A DNA stretch of 64,000 bases. Origin: Thiomonas arsenitoxydans. GTDB taxonomy: Bacteria; Pseudomonadota; Gammaproteobacteria; Burkholderiales; Burkholderiaceae_C. Both the position numbers and the translations under genes were made by a program. The DNA lies in the NCBI RefSeq assembly GCF_000253115.1, contig NC_014145.1, forward strand, positions 1,054,001 through 1,118,000. Direction: 5' to 3'. The notes under the pieces were generated by a model. It was not told the origin of the DNA. It did not search any database and was given only the letters and a program-made list of their open reading frames with translations. This document shows, in pieces, positions 25,112-34,078 of the stretch. Position 1 is the stretch's first letter. Every line of letters starts with the position of its first letter.

Positions 25112-26425
25112 TCAACCATCGGCCTGAGCTTGGCTTGAAGGTCTGGCGCGAAGGTCTGAAATGGTAGGTGCATTCTGCAGCCAATTTTCGCTGGACTGCC
25201 AGGTGACTTCGGCGCGCAGCTTTGTGAGGTCGCGCATCGTTTGTTGCAGGGCTTGGGCCAGGTTGGGCGATGCCACTTCCGAGACGCAGATCAGTTGCAT
25301 TTGATCTTCTCCGTCGCGCTGCGACACTTCCAGTCGTGCCCAGCGGACTTCTGGATGGCGTTTCAGAACATCCTGAATCTGATGCGGGTGAACGAAAAGG
25401 CCTCTTACTTTGGTGGCCTGATCAGCTCGGCCCATCCAGCCTGCGATGCGCAATTGCGTGCGGCCGCAAGATAGCGGAGTGTGACGCGATTCGGGAACGA
25501 TAGAGGACAGATCACCTGTGCCGAAACGAATCAGCGGGTATGCCGAGTTGAGTACGGTGACAACCACTTCACCGACCTCGCCATCAGGGACGGGACGATT
25601 GTTTGGATCCAAAATTTCGATGAGCACGGATTCATCGATAAGCAATCCGTTTCGTTCTCGGGTTTCAAAGGCGATCAGACCCACATCTGCGGAGGCATAG
25701 CATTGCAATGCGGTAATGTTTGCGGCATCCAGCCGCTCGCGCAGCGCACTGTTCAATGCTTCTCCAGAGATGAGTGCCTTGGTCAGTCTTGGCAGCGCGA
25801 TGCCCAACGCTTGGGCGCGATCGACCAGGATGCCGAGAAATGAGGGGGTTCCGCCATAACAATGCGCGCCCAAATCGGCGAGGGCCTGCACTTGCAACTC
25901 GGTCTGTCCGATTCCAGCGGGAAAAACCGTACATCCGAGCCGATGCGCGCCGCCTTCGAGCATGGCCCCTGCCGGGGTGAAGTGGTACGAGAAGCTGTTG
26001 TGCAGCAATTCCCCAGGGCGCAACCCAGCTGCGTGCAGGGCGCGCGCCATGCGCCAGGGATCGATGCCGCTGCCTTGAGGTTCATAGATGGGGCCAGGGG
26101 AGCTGAATACGCGGAGTGCGGTGGCCCGGTGTGGCTGCTGCGTGGTCCAACCAACGGTGGCATGGCCAGCAAATACATCGCCACCGCGCTCGCAACTTGC
26201 TCTTTGCAATGCCAGCAGCTCGCTCTTTCTCAAGACTGGAATGCGTGCGAGTGCGTCGCGCCCAGTAAGCTCTTCAGGTTCTATCTCGCGCAGCCTATCT
26301 GCCCAGGCTGATGCATTGGCTTTGGCATGCGCGGCGGTGAGCCTCAGGGCCTTCCAGAACTCGGCTTCTCGCTGATCTGCGGACCGAGTCTCAAGGGCGT
26401 CATAGGGGGTATCGTGGCATTCCAT
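25112..26425 (-). CDS. PaaK-like AMP-forming CoA ligase
   Basis: A 437-residue adenylate-forming enzyme related to phenylacetate-CoA ligase. Visible family blocks include 'LHNSFSYHFTPAGAMLEGGA' with the aromatic-acid pocket region, 'YGGTPSFLGILVDRA', 'ALISGEAL', 'YASADVGLIAFE', and the adenylate motif 'YPLIRFGTGDLSSI'. The C-terminal subdomain has 'GRADQATKVRGLFVHPHQI', a PaaK hallmark. It would activate a carboxylic acid, perhaps aromatic, imported by the LivKHMGF-type transporter. GAGGAG lies eleven bases before ATG 26425. Confidence 0.88.
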   Translation of the reverse strand: MECHDTPYDALETRSADQREAEFWKALRLTAAHAKANASAWADRLREIEPEELTGRDALARIPVLRKSELLALQRASCERGGDVFAGHATVGWTTQQPHRATALRVFSSPGPIYEPQGSGIDPWRMARALHAAGLRPGELLHNSFSYHFTPAGAMLEGGAHRLGCTVFPAGIGQTELQVQALADLGAHCYGGTPSFLGILVDRAQALGIALPRLTKALISGEALNSALRERLDAANITALQCYASADVGLIAFETRERNGLLIDESVLIEILDPNNRPVPDGEVGEVVVTVLNSAYPLIRFGTGDLSSIVPESRHTPLSCGRTQLRIAGWMGRADQATKVRGLFVHPHQIQDVLKRHPEVRWARLEVSQRDGEDQMQLICVSEVASPNLAQALQQTMRDLTKLRAEVTWQSSENWLQNAPTISDLRARPSSQAQADG

Positions 26426-27181
26426 GACTACGGTTACTCCTCGGTATCTGTTGACGGTTTCCGCCGGGTCAACTCAGCCAGCGTTTTCGACGGCGATAGC
26501 TTCGCGCCTCCCGGAATGACTTCTGGCCCCGGTCGGCCAGACCGAGATAGAACTCCCGTACGTCATCGTTGGCGGCCAGATCCGCCGCAGCGCCATCGAG
26601 GACCACACGGCCGTTCTCTAGGATGTAGCCGTGATCGGCATAGCGCAAGGCCATGGCCGTGTTCTGCTCGGCCAGCAGGAAAGTCGTACCTTCGCGTTGG
26701 TTGAGCTCGCGAACGATCGCGAACACTTCGTCGACGACCTGCGGCGCAAGGCCCATCGAAGGTTCGTCGAGGAGGATGAGCTTCGGACTCGCCATGAGCG
26801 CACGGCCGATGGCGCACATTTGCTGTTCGCCGCCTGAGGTATAGGCGGCCTGGCTGTGACGACGCTCTTTCAGGCGTGGAAAATAGGTGTAGACCTTATC
26901 GAGGGTCGCTTGCACCGCACCCTTGCCATCGCGGCGGCTGTAGGCGCCGGCAAGCAGGTTGTCCTCAATGGTCAGGTGGGCAAAGCAGTGTCGTCCCTCC
27001 ATGACCTGCACCACACCTTGGCGAACCAAAGCGGGCGCATCCTCCTTGTCGATCCGGTGGCCTTCATAGTGAATGGAACCCTTGGTGACCTCGCCACGCT
27101 CGGCACGAAGCAGGCACGACACTGCGCGCAAGGTCGTGGTTTTCCCTGCCCCGTTGCCTCCGAGCAGCGCTGCAATGCGTC

Positions 27182-27189
27182 CCTTGTCG
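27182..27189. repeat. Target-site duplication, left copy
   Basis: CCTTGTCG lies immediately before the left end of the IS66-family element and is repeated at 29645-29652. Confidence 0.95.
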
Positions 27190-27260
27190 GTAAGCGTTTG
27201 CCGAACCCATCTTTTCAATGAGTCTGAGCTGAGCGAAGCTTGGGTTTTTTCGGGGGCTCC

Positions 27261-27629
27261 ATGCGATCAGACAAACTCAGTGAAGAGCGGATTGATGAGA
27301 TTCTGGCGATCCTCGATGAACTCAAAGCCAGCGGGATGAAGGCCGAAGCGTTTGCGCAAAGCAAGGGGCTGGGCTACGGGCAACTGCGCGGCTGGCTGTC
27401 GAGCGCGCCGCGCTGGCGCGCCCAACGCGCGGGTCTGGCCCTGCCGCCTCGGCGCAGCGCCTTCGTGCGCGCCCACTGCAACCCGTCCCCCGCTGCGGCT
27501 GCGGAGGGAAGCCCCCATCCCGGACACGCCCGCATCACCTGCGAGGGGGCCCAGCGCCGCGCCCAGATTGACTGGCCCGTGGCCCACGCAGCCGAGTGCG
27601 CGCAGTGGCTGCAGGCCTGGCTGGGATAA
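27261..27629 (+). CDS. tnpA: IS66 accessory protein TnpA
   Basis: A 122-residue protein starting 'MRSDKLSEERIDEILAILDE'. The N-terminal half is a small helix-turn-helix-like region ('AFAQSKGLGYGQLRGWLS'), as in the first gene of IS66 elements. The C-terminal part is Arg/Ala-rich. GGGGG precedes the ATG. It is needed with TnpB and TnpC for transposition of full IS66 elements. tnpB follows after three bases. Confidence 0.85.
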   Translation: MRSDKLSEERIDEILAILDELKASGMKAEAFAQSKGLGYGQLRGWLSSAPRWRAQRAGLALPPRRSAFVRAHCNPSPAAAAEGSPHPGHARITCEGAQRRAQIDWPVAHAAECAQWLQAWLG

Positions 27630-27632
27630 GCC

Positions 27633-27974
27633 ATGCTGCGCATTGAGGCCATCTGGCTGGCCGTGGGCGCCAGCGATCTGCGCGGCGGCATGGATAGCCT
27701 GCTGGGCCAGGTTGTGGCCCGGTTTGGCTCGGCCCAGCGCCACCATGCCTACGTGTTTGCCAACCGCCGCGCCACCCGGCTGAAGGTGCTCGTCTTTGAT
27801 GGCTCGGGGATCTGGCTGTGCACGCGCCGACTGCAAGAAGGCCGGTTTGCCTGGCCGCAGGAGGACCGTGAGGCGCTGCACCTGAGTGCCGAGCAATGGA
27901 GTTGGCTGGCCGCCGGGCTGCCGTGGCAGCGCATGACCGCGCACGCCACCGCCAGCGCCATTGCCGTGGTGTAG
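27633..27974 (+). CDS. tnpB: IS66 accessory protein TnpB
   Basis: A 113-residue protein of the IS66 Orf2 family. 'LAVGASDLRGGMDSLLGQVV' and 'VLVFDGSGIWLCTRRLQEGRF' are the conserved family blocks. It starts three bases after tnpA and ends before the transposase gene. Its biochemical role in transposition is not established. Confidence 0.92.
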   Translation: MLRIEAIWLAVGASDLRGGMDSLLGQVVARFGSAQRHHAYVFANRRATRLKVLVFDGSGIWLCTRRLQEGRFAWPQEDREALHLSAEQWSWLAAGLPWQRMTAHATASAIAVV

Positions 27975-28043
27975 TCCCCCGGACGTTTGTCGATCGGGGC
28001 AACTCCCGATTCTCGCGCGCGCGTGCGCGCGAGAGAATTCGGC

Positions 28044-29603
28044 ATGGTCAGCGCCATCGACGACGACAAACTCCAGTCCCTGGGCGACGATCCGGCGGCG
28101 CAGTACGCGCGCACGGTCATTGCGCAGTTCGGTGCACAGATCGCGCACCAGCGTGCCGAGCTCAAATTTCAATCGACCAAGATTGCGGCCCTGAGCTTCG
28201 AGCTGGCGCGCCTCAAGCAATGGCGCTTCGGCCAGTCCAGCGAGAGCCTGGACACGCAAGGCCAGCTCTTCGACGCCAAGACGCAGGCGCTGCTGCAAGC
28301 CGAGGAACAGGCCGAGGACCGCGCCGCCGATGCGGAGCGCACCGCCCCAGGCAAACGTCGCCCCAAACGCCAGCCCCTGCCCAGCCAGTTGCCGCGCATC
28401 GAGCATCGCTACGAGATCGACTCCGGCCTGTGCCCGCAGGGCCACACCCTGCGCCGTATCGGGGAGGAGATCAGCGAGCAACTCGACTGCGAGCCCACGC
28501 GTTTCTTCGTGCACCGGCACATCCGCGGCAAGTATGCCTGCGCCTGCTGCCAGACGGTGTTGGCTGCACCCCTGCCAGCGCAACTCATTGACAAAGGCAT
28601 TCCCGCCCCCGGCCTGCTGGCGCAGGTGGTGCTGGCCAAGCACGACGATCACCTGCCGCTGTACCGCCAGGAGGAGATTTACCGCCGCAGCGGCGTGCAC
28701 CTCCCGCGCTCGAGCCTGGCGCAGTGGGTGGGCCTGTGCGGGGTGCGCCTGGAACCGCTGGCCCAGGCCCTCAAAGACCATCTGCTGGAGCAACCCGTGC
28801 TGCATGCCGATGAGACCCCGGTAGCCGAGCTGGCGCCGGGCACGGGCAAGACACACCGCGCTTATGTCTGGGTCTACCGCAGCGCGGCTACGCCGGCGGT
28901 GGTGTTTGACTATTGCGCCAGTCGTGCCGGTGCGCATGCGCGCGACTTCCTGCAGGATTGGTCAGGCACCTTGCTCACCGATGACTTCAGCGGCTACAAG
29001 GCGCTGTATGCCCAGGGGAGCATTGTGGAGGCGGGGTGCTGGGCGCATGTACGCAGAAAGTTCTTCGAGGCGCACAAGCTGGCGGGCAGCGCCATCGCGC
29101 AGGAGGCGCTTGAGCGCATCAAAGCCTTGTATGCCATTGAGCAGACCCTTCGGGAGCATCCGCCCGATGCGCGCACCGCGCTGCGCCAGCGCCAAAGCCA
29201 ACCCCTGCTCGAGGCCTTGCACGCCTGGCTGATCGAGCAACGCCCGCTTCTGGCCAAGGCCGACGCCACGGCGCGGGCCATCGACTATGCGCTGGGCCGC
29301 TGGCGGGCGTTGTGTGTGTTTGCCACCGATGGGCGCGTGCCGATCGATAACAACGCGGTGGAAAACGCCATTCGGCCTCTCGCACTCGGGCGCCGAAACT
29401 GGCTCTTCGTGGGCTCGCCCCAGGCCGGCCGCCGAGCCGCCGTGCTCATGACGCTGATCGAATCGGCCAAGCTCTGCGAGGTCGACCCCTGGGCCTATCT
29501 CAAGGACGTGCTGACGAAGCTGCCCACCTGGCCCAACAGCCGTCTGGGCGAATTGCTGCCCCACAACTGGGCGAAAACCAATCCCCCTGCACTCAGCACC
29601 TGA
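28044..29603 (+). CDS. tnpC: IS66 transposase TnpC
   Basis: A 519-residue DDE transposase. It has an N-terminal coiled region ('LKFQSTKIAALSFELARLKQ'), a zinc-finger-like part with 'ACACCQTV', then the catalytic domain with Asp256 in 'VLHADETPVAEL', the Asp pair at 313-314 in 'LLTDDFSGYKAL' and Glu440 in 'NNAVENAIRPLALGRRNW'. ATG 28044 was taken as start; an in-frame TTG at 27987 would add 19 residues. A GC-rich imperfect palindrome precedes the ATG. The frame is intact. Confidence 0.93.
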   Translation: MVSAIDDDKLQSLGDDPAAQYARTVIAQFGAQIAHQRAELKFQSTKIAALSFELARLKQWRFGQSSESLDTQGQLFDAKTQALLQAEEQAEDRAADAERTAPGKRRPKRQPLPSQLPRIEHRYEIDSGLCPQGHTLRRIGEEISEQLDCEPTRFFVHRHIRGKYACACCQTVLAAPLPAQLIDKGIPAPGLLAQVVLAKHDDHLPLYRQEEIYRRSGVHLPRSSLAQWVGLCGVRLEPLAQALKDHLLEQPVLHADETPVAELAPGTGKTHRAYVWVYRSAATPAVVFDYCASRAGAHARDFLQDWSGTLLTDDFSGYKALYAQGSIVEAGCWAHVRRKFFEAHKLAGSAIAQEALERIKALYAIEQTLREHPPDARTALRQRQSQPLLEALHAWLIEQRPLLAKADATARAIDYALGRWRALCVFATDGRVPIDNNAVENAIRPLALGRRNWLFVGSPQAGRRAAVLMTLIESAKLCEVDPWAYLKDVLTKLPTWPNSRLGELLPHNWAKTNPPALST

Positions 29604-29644
29604 CCTTCACTTCGGGTGTCAAGAGGGGTTCCCTGCACGCTTAC

Positions 29645-29652
29645 CCTTGTCG
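29645..29652. repeat. Target-site duplication, right copy
   Basis: CCTTGTCG directly follows the right end of the IS66-family element and matches 27182-27189 exactly. Confidence 0.95.
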
Positions 29653-29826
29653 ACGCGAATGGACACCCCCTTGAGGACGAGGATGACATGGTTGTAAATC
29701 ACCTCAATGCCCTGCACGTCGAGCATGGGTGGGACAGCCTGCGCAGTGGTGTGGGTAGTCATGGGTCGCCTAGAAAATCGGGTGGGCGCCCGACCTGCAG
29801 TGAGCTTGGCCGGGCAGGGTGGATCA

Positions 29827-31170
29827 TCAGGAGCCCGAGGTCATTTCCTTTGCGCAGTCGCGCTGCGTAATGTTGTGCTCCTTGGCGTATTTGGCTGCGG
29901 CCTCGCGGACCATGGGCTTGATGATCTGCATGTCGGCCTCATACCAGGCGTCGTGCATCACCCACTTTTTCCCGTCCCACGTCTGCATGCGCGCCCAGCT
30001 TGATCCCATGTGGTCATCGCAGGTGGTTCGCAGGGGTCGAAGCTGTCCTTCGATGCCCAGTCTTTTCAGCGCAGCGTCATTGAAGTTCAGATTCTCCAGG
30101 CCCCAGCGCACCTGCTCCCCAGTCATGGGTTTCTTGCCATATTGTTCTTGGGAGCGGCGCACGCCCTCGACTGCGAGCATGGCGGAATACAGACCGCGGT
30201 TGTAGAGCACTTGGCCGACCAGATCCCGTTCGCCAGTGCCGTTGTTCTTGTCATAGACGTATTTCAAGATGTCTTGCTGAACCTTGCCAATTCCAGCGCC
30301 GTACTGCATGGCAAGCGCGTTGTAGCCCTTGGCGGATTCGCCAACATCCTTCACATCCGGCTCAGCGCCAGACCACCACACGCCATACATCCGATCCAGT
30401 GGATAGGCTGTGGCGACGGCCTCTTTCAGCGCGGTTGCATTCATCACGCCCCATCCCCACAGCAGCACATAATCGGGCCGTTCCCGGCGGACCTGCAGCC
30501 AAGTCGCCTTCTGCTCGACGCCAGGGTGGGTGACCGGCAACTTGATGAACTTGAAACCGTGCATCTTGGAGCGGGCCTCAAGCATCGCGATGGGCTCTTT
30601 CCCGTAGGGAGAGTCGTGATAGACGAGTGCGATCGTCTTTCCCTTGAGCTTTCCGGCCCCGCCCTCACGCTTGATGAGCGCCTGCACGATGATGTCCGCA
30701 GCGGTCCAATAGGTGCCGAGCATCGGGAAGTTCCACTTGAAGACTGCGCCGTCGGCGGATTCAGACCGTCCGTAGCCTGCGGTGATCAGCGGAATCTTGT
30801 CCTTTGGGGCTTTTTCCGTGAGAGCAAACGTCACCCCGGTGGATAGTGGTTGCACTACGGTGGCCCCAGTCGGGCCTTTCCCTTTGAGGCGCTCGTAGCA
30901 TTCAACACCGCGGTCTGTTGCGTAGGCCGTCTCGCACTCTTCCCAGGTGAGCTTTACGCCATTGACGCCACCATCTCGTGCATTGATCATTTTGAGATAG
31001 TCGACGTACCCATTGGCCCACGGTACGCCGTTCGGGCCGTAGGGGCCGGTACGGTAGACAAGCACTGGGAAGAACTGTTCATTTGCCGCAGCCTGCGCCA
31101 GCGGGCCAGCGAGCGAGGCTGCCAGCGCGACCATGGCGGTCGCGCCCAATAGGGTTTTTCGCATGTTCAT
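29827..31170 (-). CDS. Branched-chain-type ABC transporter substrate-binding protein
   Basis: A periplasmic binding protein of 447 residues, SBP family LivK-like but longer than classical LivJ/LivK (about 370). The signal peptide ends near AQAAA. The ligand fold shows 'VLVYRTGPYGPNGVPWANGY', 'IPLITAGYGRSESADG' and 'KGKTIALVYHDSPYGKEPI'. ATG 31170 has GGAG at six bases. Such long LivK relatives next to acyl-CoA ligases often bind aromatic or other carboxylic acids rather than leucine; this is known of relatives and not shown here. Confidence 0.88.
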   Translation of the reverse strand: MNMRKTLLGATAMVALAASLAGPLAQAAANEQFFPVLVYRTGPYGPNGVPWANGYVDYLKMINARDGGVNGVKLTWEECETAYATDRGVECYERLKGKGPTGATVVQPLSTGVTFALTEKAPKDKIPLITAGYGRSESADGAVFKWNFPMLGTYWTAADIIVQALIKREGGAGKLKGKTIALVYHDSPYGKEPIAMLEARSKMHGFKFIKLPVTHPGVEQKATWLQVRRERPDYVLLWGWGVMNATALKEAVATAYPLDRMYGVWWSGAEPDVKDVGESAKGYNALAMQYGAGIGKVQQDILKYVYDKNNGTGERDLVGQVLYNRGLYSAMLAVEGVRRSQEQYGKKPMTGEQVRWGLENLNFNDAALKRLGIEGQLRPLRTTCDDHMGSSWARMQTWDGKKWVMHDAWYEADMQIIKPMVREAAAKYAKEHNITQRDCAKEMTSGS

Positions 31171-31234
31171 GAGGGTCTCCTTCATCGTTTTGGTGAGGTC
31201 AGGCAAGGTGCGGCGATTACGCCGCTTGGAAAAC

Positions 31235-32299
31235 TCAGTGTGGAAAAGGCCATAGCCGCAGTTTGTTCTTGGCCGTGCTCCATAGCTTTGCCGTGCCATG
31301 CGGCTCAGCGATCAGGAACAGCACGATCAACACCCCAAAGGTCATCAACTCCAGGTGCGAAATGAAACTAGTGGACGCTTGCAGCCCGAGAAAGCTGAGC
31401 AGGCGGTTGAGAAAAATGGGAAGCAGCACGATGAAGGCCGCACCGAACAGACTGCCCATAACCGAGCCCAGGCCGCCGATGATGATCATGAACAGCAGCT
31501 TGAGCGAGAGATCAATATTGAACGCGGCAGGCTCCCAGGATCCGAGATGAACGAAGGCCCAGAGTGCGCCCGCGATGCCGACAATGAAGCTGCTCACGGC
31601 GAACGCGGACAACTTGGCACGCACCGGAGAAATTCCGATCACGCTGGCCGCCACATCCATGTCGCGCGTGGCCATCCATTCGCGACCCTTACGGCCACGC
31701 ACCAGGTTTTTGACGAGTAGGGCGAGAACGCTCAGTATGGCTAGGCAGAACAGATATTTGCGGATGGGGCTGTCAATCACGAAGCCAAAGACCTGCAACT
31801 GAGGGGCAGTAACAGACCCAGACGATGACCCATTGGTCAACCACGGCACATGAGCGAATACCCAGTCGGAAAAGAACTGCGCGGCCAGTGTGGCTACGGC
31901 CAGATATAGCCCGCGGATGCGCAAACTCGGAAGACCGAACACCATGCCAGCCAGGGCAGCAATCAGTCCGGCCAGTACCAGCGCGATCAGTAGCGGCATG
32001 CCGGGCAGACGTACCATCAAGTTGAAGGCCGCGTAGGCGCCTACTGCCATAAAAGCGCCCGTGCCAAGCGAAATCTGGCCACAGTAGCCGACCAATACAT
32101 TGAGACCAATTGCGGCCAGCGCCAGTATGAGAGACGGCACCAATAAAGCGCGAAGCAGGTAATCCGAGCCCAGCAAGGGCACGGCGACAAAGGCGATCAA
32201 CAACACGGCGCCGATGAACAAGCGATCCTGACGGATCGGGAAGATCTGGGCGTCATCGACGTAGCGGGTCTTGAACTGGCCATTTTCACGATAGAGCAT
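31235..32299 (-). CDS. livM: Branched-chain-type ABC transporter permease LivM
   Basis: An inner-membrane permease of 354 residues with about ten helices. The LivM signature 'AAIGLNVLVGYCGQISLGTGAFMAVGAYAA' (in part) and 'GIAGALWAFVHLGSWEPAAFNIDLS' followed by 'MIIIGGLGSVMGSLFGAAF' is plain. AGGAGG stands nine bases before ATG 32299. Its partner LivH is encoded just upstream. It forms half of the translocation pore for the solute captured by the binding protein encoded next. Confidence 0.92.
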   Translation of the reverse strand: MLYRENGQFKTRYVDDAQIFPIRQDRLFIGAVLLIAFVAVPLLGSDYLLRALLVPSLILALAAIGLNVLVGYCGQISLGTGAFMAVGAYAAFNLMVRLPGMPLLIALVLAGLIAALAGMVFGLPSLRIRGLYLAVATLAAQFFSDWVFAHVPWLTNGSSSGSVTAPQLQVFGFVIDSPIRKYLFCLAILSVLALLVKNLVRGRKGREWMATRDMDVAASVIGISPVRAKLSAFAVSSFIVGIAGALWAFVHLGSWEPAAFNIDLSLKLLFMIIIGGLGSVMGSLFGAAFIVLLPIFLNRLLSFLGLQASTSFISHLELMTFGVLIVLFLIAEPHGTAKLWSTAKNKLRLWPFPH

Positions 32300-32313
32300 C
32301 GAGTTGCCTCCTA

Positions 32314-33210
32314 TCAAACGCGGTCGATGATGCGTTCGCCAAAAAGCCCTTGCGGCCGCGCGAGAAGTACCAGTAGGGCAAGCAGGTAGGCAAACCAGCT
32401 TTCAATTCCGCCACCGAGCAATGGGCCGAGGTAGACCTCGGCAAGCTTCTCGCCGAGGCCGACGATGAGGCCGCCGACGATAGCTCCTGGCACCGAGGTG
32501 AGCCCGCCAAGAATGACCACCGGCAGACCCTTGAGGGCAATAAGCGATAGCGAAAATTGCACCCCCAGCTTGGAGCCCCAGATCATTCCGGTCACCAAAG
32601 CGACCAAGCCGGCGATGGACCACACAATCACCCACATGCGTGACAGCGGGATGCCGATGGACTGCGCTGCTTGGTGGTCGTCGGCGACGGCACGCAATGC
32701 CCGACCAACGCCCGATTTCTGGAAGAATAGGGTGAGCAGAGCAACTAGGGCCGCTGCCGAACCTGCGGCGATGAGGTCTTCGTTGCTCACCAGAATGCCG
32801 CCCGGTATCAATGACTCCAACATGATGGTGGGCTGCTTGGGCATGCCGAGATCAATGGGGTAAATGTCGTCACCCCAGACCATTTGTCCCAGCCCTTCGA
32901 GGAAGTAAGCCACGCCAAGGGTCGCCATCAACAAGGTGACGCCTTCCTGATTGATCAAATGGCGTAGCACCAGCCTTTCAATCAACCAGGCAAGCACCAC
33001 CATGATGGCGAAAGCCAGCAGAAAGGCCAGCGGCCAGGGCATGTGTTCCTGGAGTCGCGCCATGGCCAGCGCGGCGAATAGCACCATTGCACCCTGGGCA
33101 AAGTTGAACACCCCGGAGGCTTTGTAGATCAACACGAAGCCCAGCGCGATCAGGGCGTAGAGCACGCCGGACATGAGGCCGGCGATGATGGTTTCGATGA
33201 AAAATCCCAT
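32314..33210 (-). CDS. livH: Branched-chain-type ABC transporter permease LivH
   Basis: A 298-residue inner-membrane permease. 'GVLYALIALGFVLIYKASGVFNFAQGAMV' (in part) is the LivH opening, and 'MIWGSKLGVQFSLSLIALKGLPVVILGGLTSVPGA' (in part) the conserved cytoplasmic-loop region. It starts six bases after the LivG stop and ends 14 bases before the LivM start, so it is tightly packed in the operon. With LivM it makes the heterodimeric pore. Confidence 0.93.
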   Translation of the reverse strand: MGFFIETIIAGLMSGVLYALIALGFVLIYKASGVFNFAQGAMVLFAALAMARLQEHMPWPLAFLLAFAIMVVLAWLIERLVLRHLINQEGVTLLMATLGVAYFLEGLGQMVWGDDIYPIDLGMPKQPTIMLESLIPGGILVSNEDLIAAGSAAALVALLTLFFQKSGVGRALRAVADDHQAAQSIGIPLSRMWVIVWSIAGLVALVTGMIWGSKLGVQFSLSLIALKGLPVVILGGLTSVPGAIVGGLIVGLGEKLAEVYLGPLLGGGIESWFAYLLALLVLLARPQGLFGERIIDRV

Positions 33211-33216
33211 GGTTTC

Positions 33217-34062
33217 TCACCCTTCCTGTGTGGCGGATCCGAGGTAGGCGCGGATCACCTCCGGGTTCGCGCGTACCGCATCAGGGGTGTCATCGGCAAT
33301 CTGGCGGCCATAGTCCAGCACAACGACTCGGTCTGACAGATCCATCACCACCCCCATGTCGTGTTCGATCAATACGATCGTTGTGCCGAACTCCTCGCGC
33401 GCTTCGAGGATGAAGCGGCTCATGTCTTCCTTTTCTTCCAGATTCATGCCGGCCATAGGCTCATCGAGCAGTAATAGCTTGGGCTCCATCGCCAAGGCGC
33501 GGCCCAGGTCTACCCGTTTCTGCAGACCGTAAGGCAGACGTCCCACAGGCACTTTGCGCCAAGCCTGGATTTCGAGGAAATCGATGATGCGTTCGGCCAC
33601 CAAGCGGTGCGTGACCTCCTCGCGCACGGCTGGTCTGAGCCGCAAGGCCTGAGAGAGCAGGCCGCAGCGCATGTGCAGATTGCGACCCGCCATGATGTTG
33701 TCGAGCACGCTCATGCCCGAGAACAGCGCCAGATTTTGGAAGGTACGTGCAATGCCCAATTTTGCCGCGAGAACGGGGCGCATCAAGCCCAGCGCTTGGC
33801 CGGCAAAAGTCAAGCGTCCCTGCTGGGGCTGATAGACGCCATTGATCACATTGAGCAGCGAACTCTTTCCGGCGCCGTTGGGTCCGATGATCGCCCGGAT
33901 TTCGCCTGGCTGAACATCGAAGCCGATACTCTGCAGCGCCTTGATGCCACCGAATCGCAGGTGGATATCTTCCAGCCGCAACACCGGCATTTGGGGTGCG
34001 GCGAGCGCTTGCGCCGACGAAGGTTGTGTGAAGGCTGATGCGGTGTCGAACAGGGCGGCCAT
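33217..34062 (-). CDS. livG: Branched-chain-type ABC transporter ATPase LivG
   Basis: A 281-residue ATPase. Walker A GPNGAGKSS is at residues 60-68. The signature region reads 'GRLPYGLQKRVDLGRALAM', Walker B 'LLLLDEPMAGMNLEEKEDM' and the H-loop 'VLIEHDMGVVMDLSDRVVVL', which is the LivG form. The first 25 residues are an extra tail before the ATPase domain. ATG 34062 leaves a 16-base gap after the ligase stop. With LivF interrupted, LivG is the only intact ATPase of this transporter; some such systems might work as homodimers, but that is untested here. Confidence 0.92.
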   Translation of the reverse strand: MAALFDTASAFTQPSSAQALAAPQMPVLRLEDIHLRFGGIKALQSIGFDVQPGEIRAIIGPNGAGKSSLLNVINGVYQPQQGRLTFAGQALGLMRPVLAAKLGIARTFQNLALFSGMSVLDNIMAGRNLHMRCGLLSQALRLRPAVREEVTHRLVAERIIDFLEIQAWRKVPVGRLPYGLQKRVDLGRALAMEPKLLLLDEPMAGMNLEEKEDMSRFILEAREEFGTTIVLIEHDMGVVMDLSDRVVVLDYGRQIADDTPDAVRANPEVIRAYLGSATQEG

Positions 34063-34078
34063 GGTGGGTCTCACGAGA

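Larger units (their letters stand above)
27190..29644 (+). mobile_element. IS66-family insertion sequence, complete
   Basis: A 2455-base element with the three-gene IS66 plan (tnpA, tnpB, tnpC). Both ends begin with GTAAGCGT when read inward (27190 on plus, 29644 on minus); after that first block the two ends share only partial similarity. It is flanked by perfect 8-base duplications, the size typical of IS66. All three reading frames are open, so the element looks recent and possibly active. It interrupts livF of the ligase/transporter operon and, being transcribed against that operon, probably has polar effects on the PaaK-like and methyltransferase genes. Confidence 0.95.
26469..29762 (-). 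pseudogene. livF: livF, branched-chain-type ABC ATPase split by IS66 insertion
   Basis: The gene runs from ATG 29762 (MTTHTTAQAV...) to the stop at 26469 but is cut at codon 40 by the element at 27190-29644. Removing the element and one copy of the 8-base duplication restores an 831-base frame of 276 residues, reading 'GVSIRVDKGRIAALLGGNGAGK' across the junction in sections either side of Gly40. Downstream parts are normal: Walker A GGNGAGKTT, signature 'YTSGGEQQMCAIGRAL', Walker B 'LILLDEPSMGLAP', H-loop 'LLAEQNTAMAL'. A chimeric reading starting inside the element (27218) keeps Walker A but lacks the first 39 residues. LivF would be the second ATPase of the transporter. Confidence 0.92.

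Noticed and set aside
27267..28937. 556-codon minus-strand frame
   Set aside because: It is antisense to the three IS66 genes, which account for the sequence.
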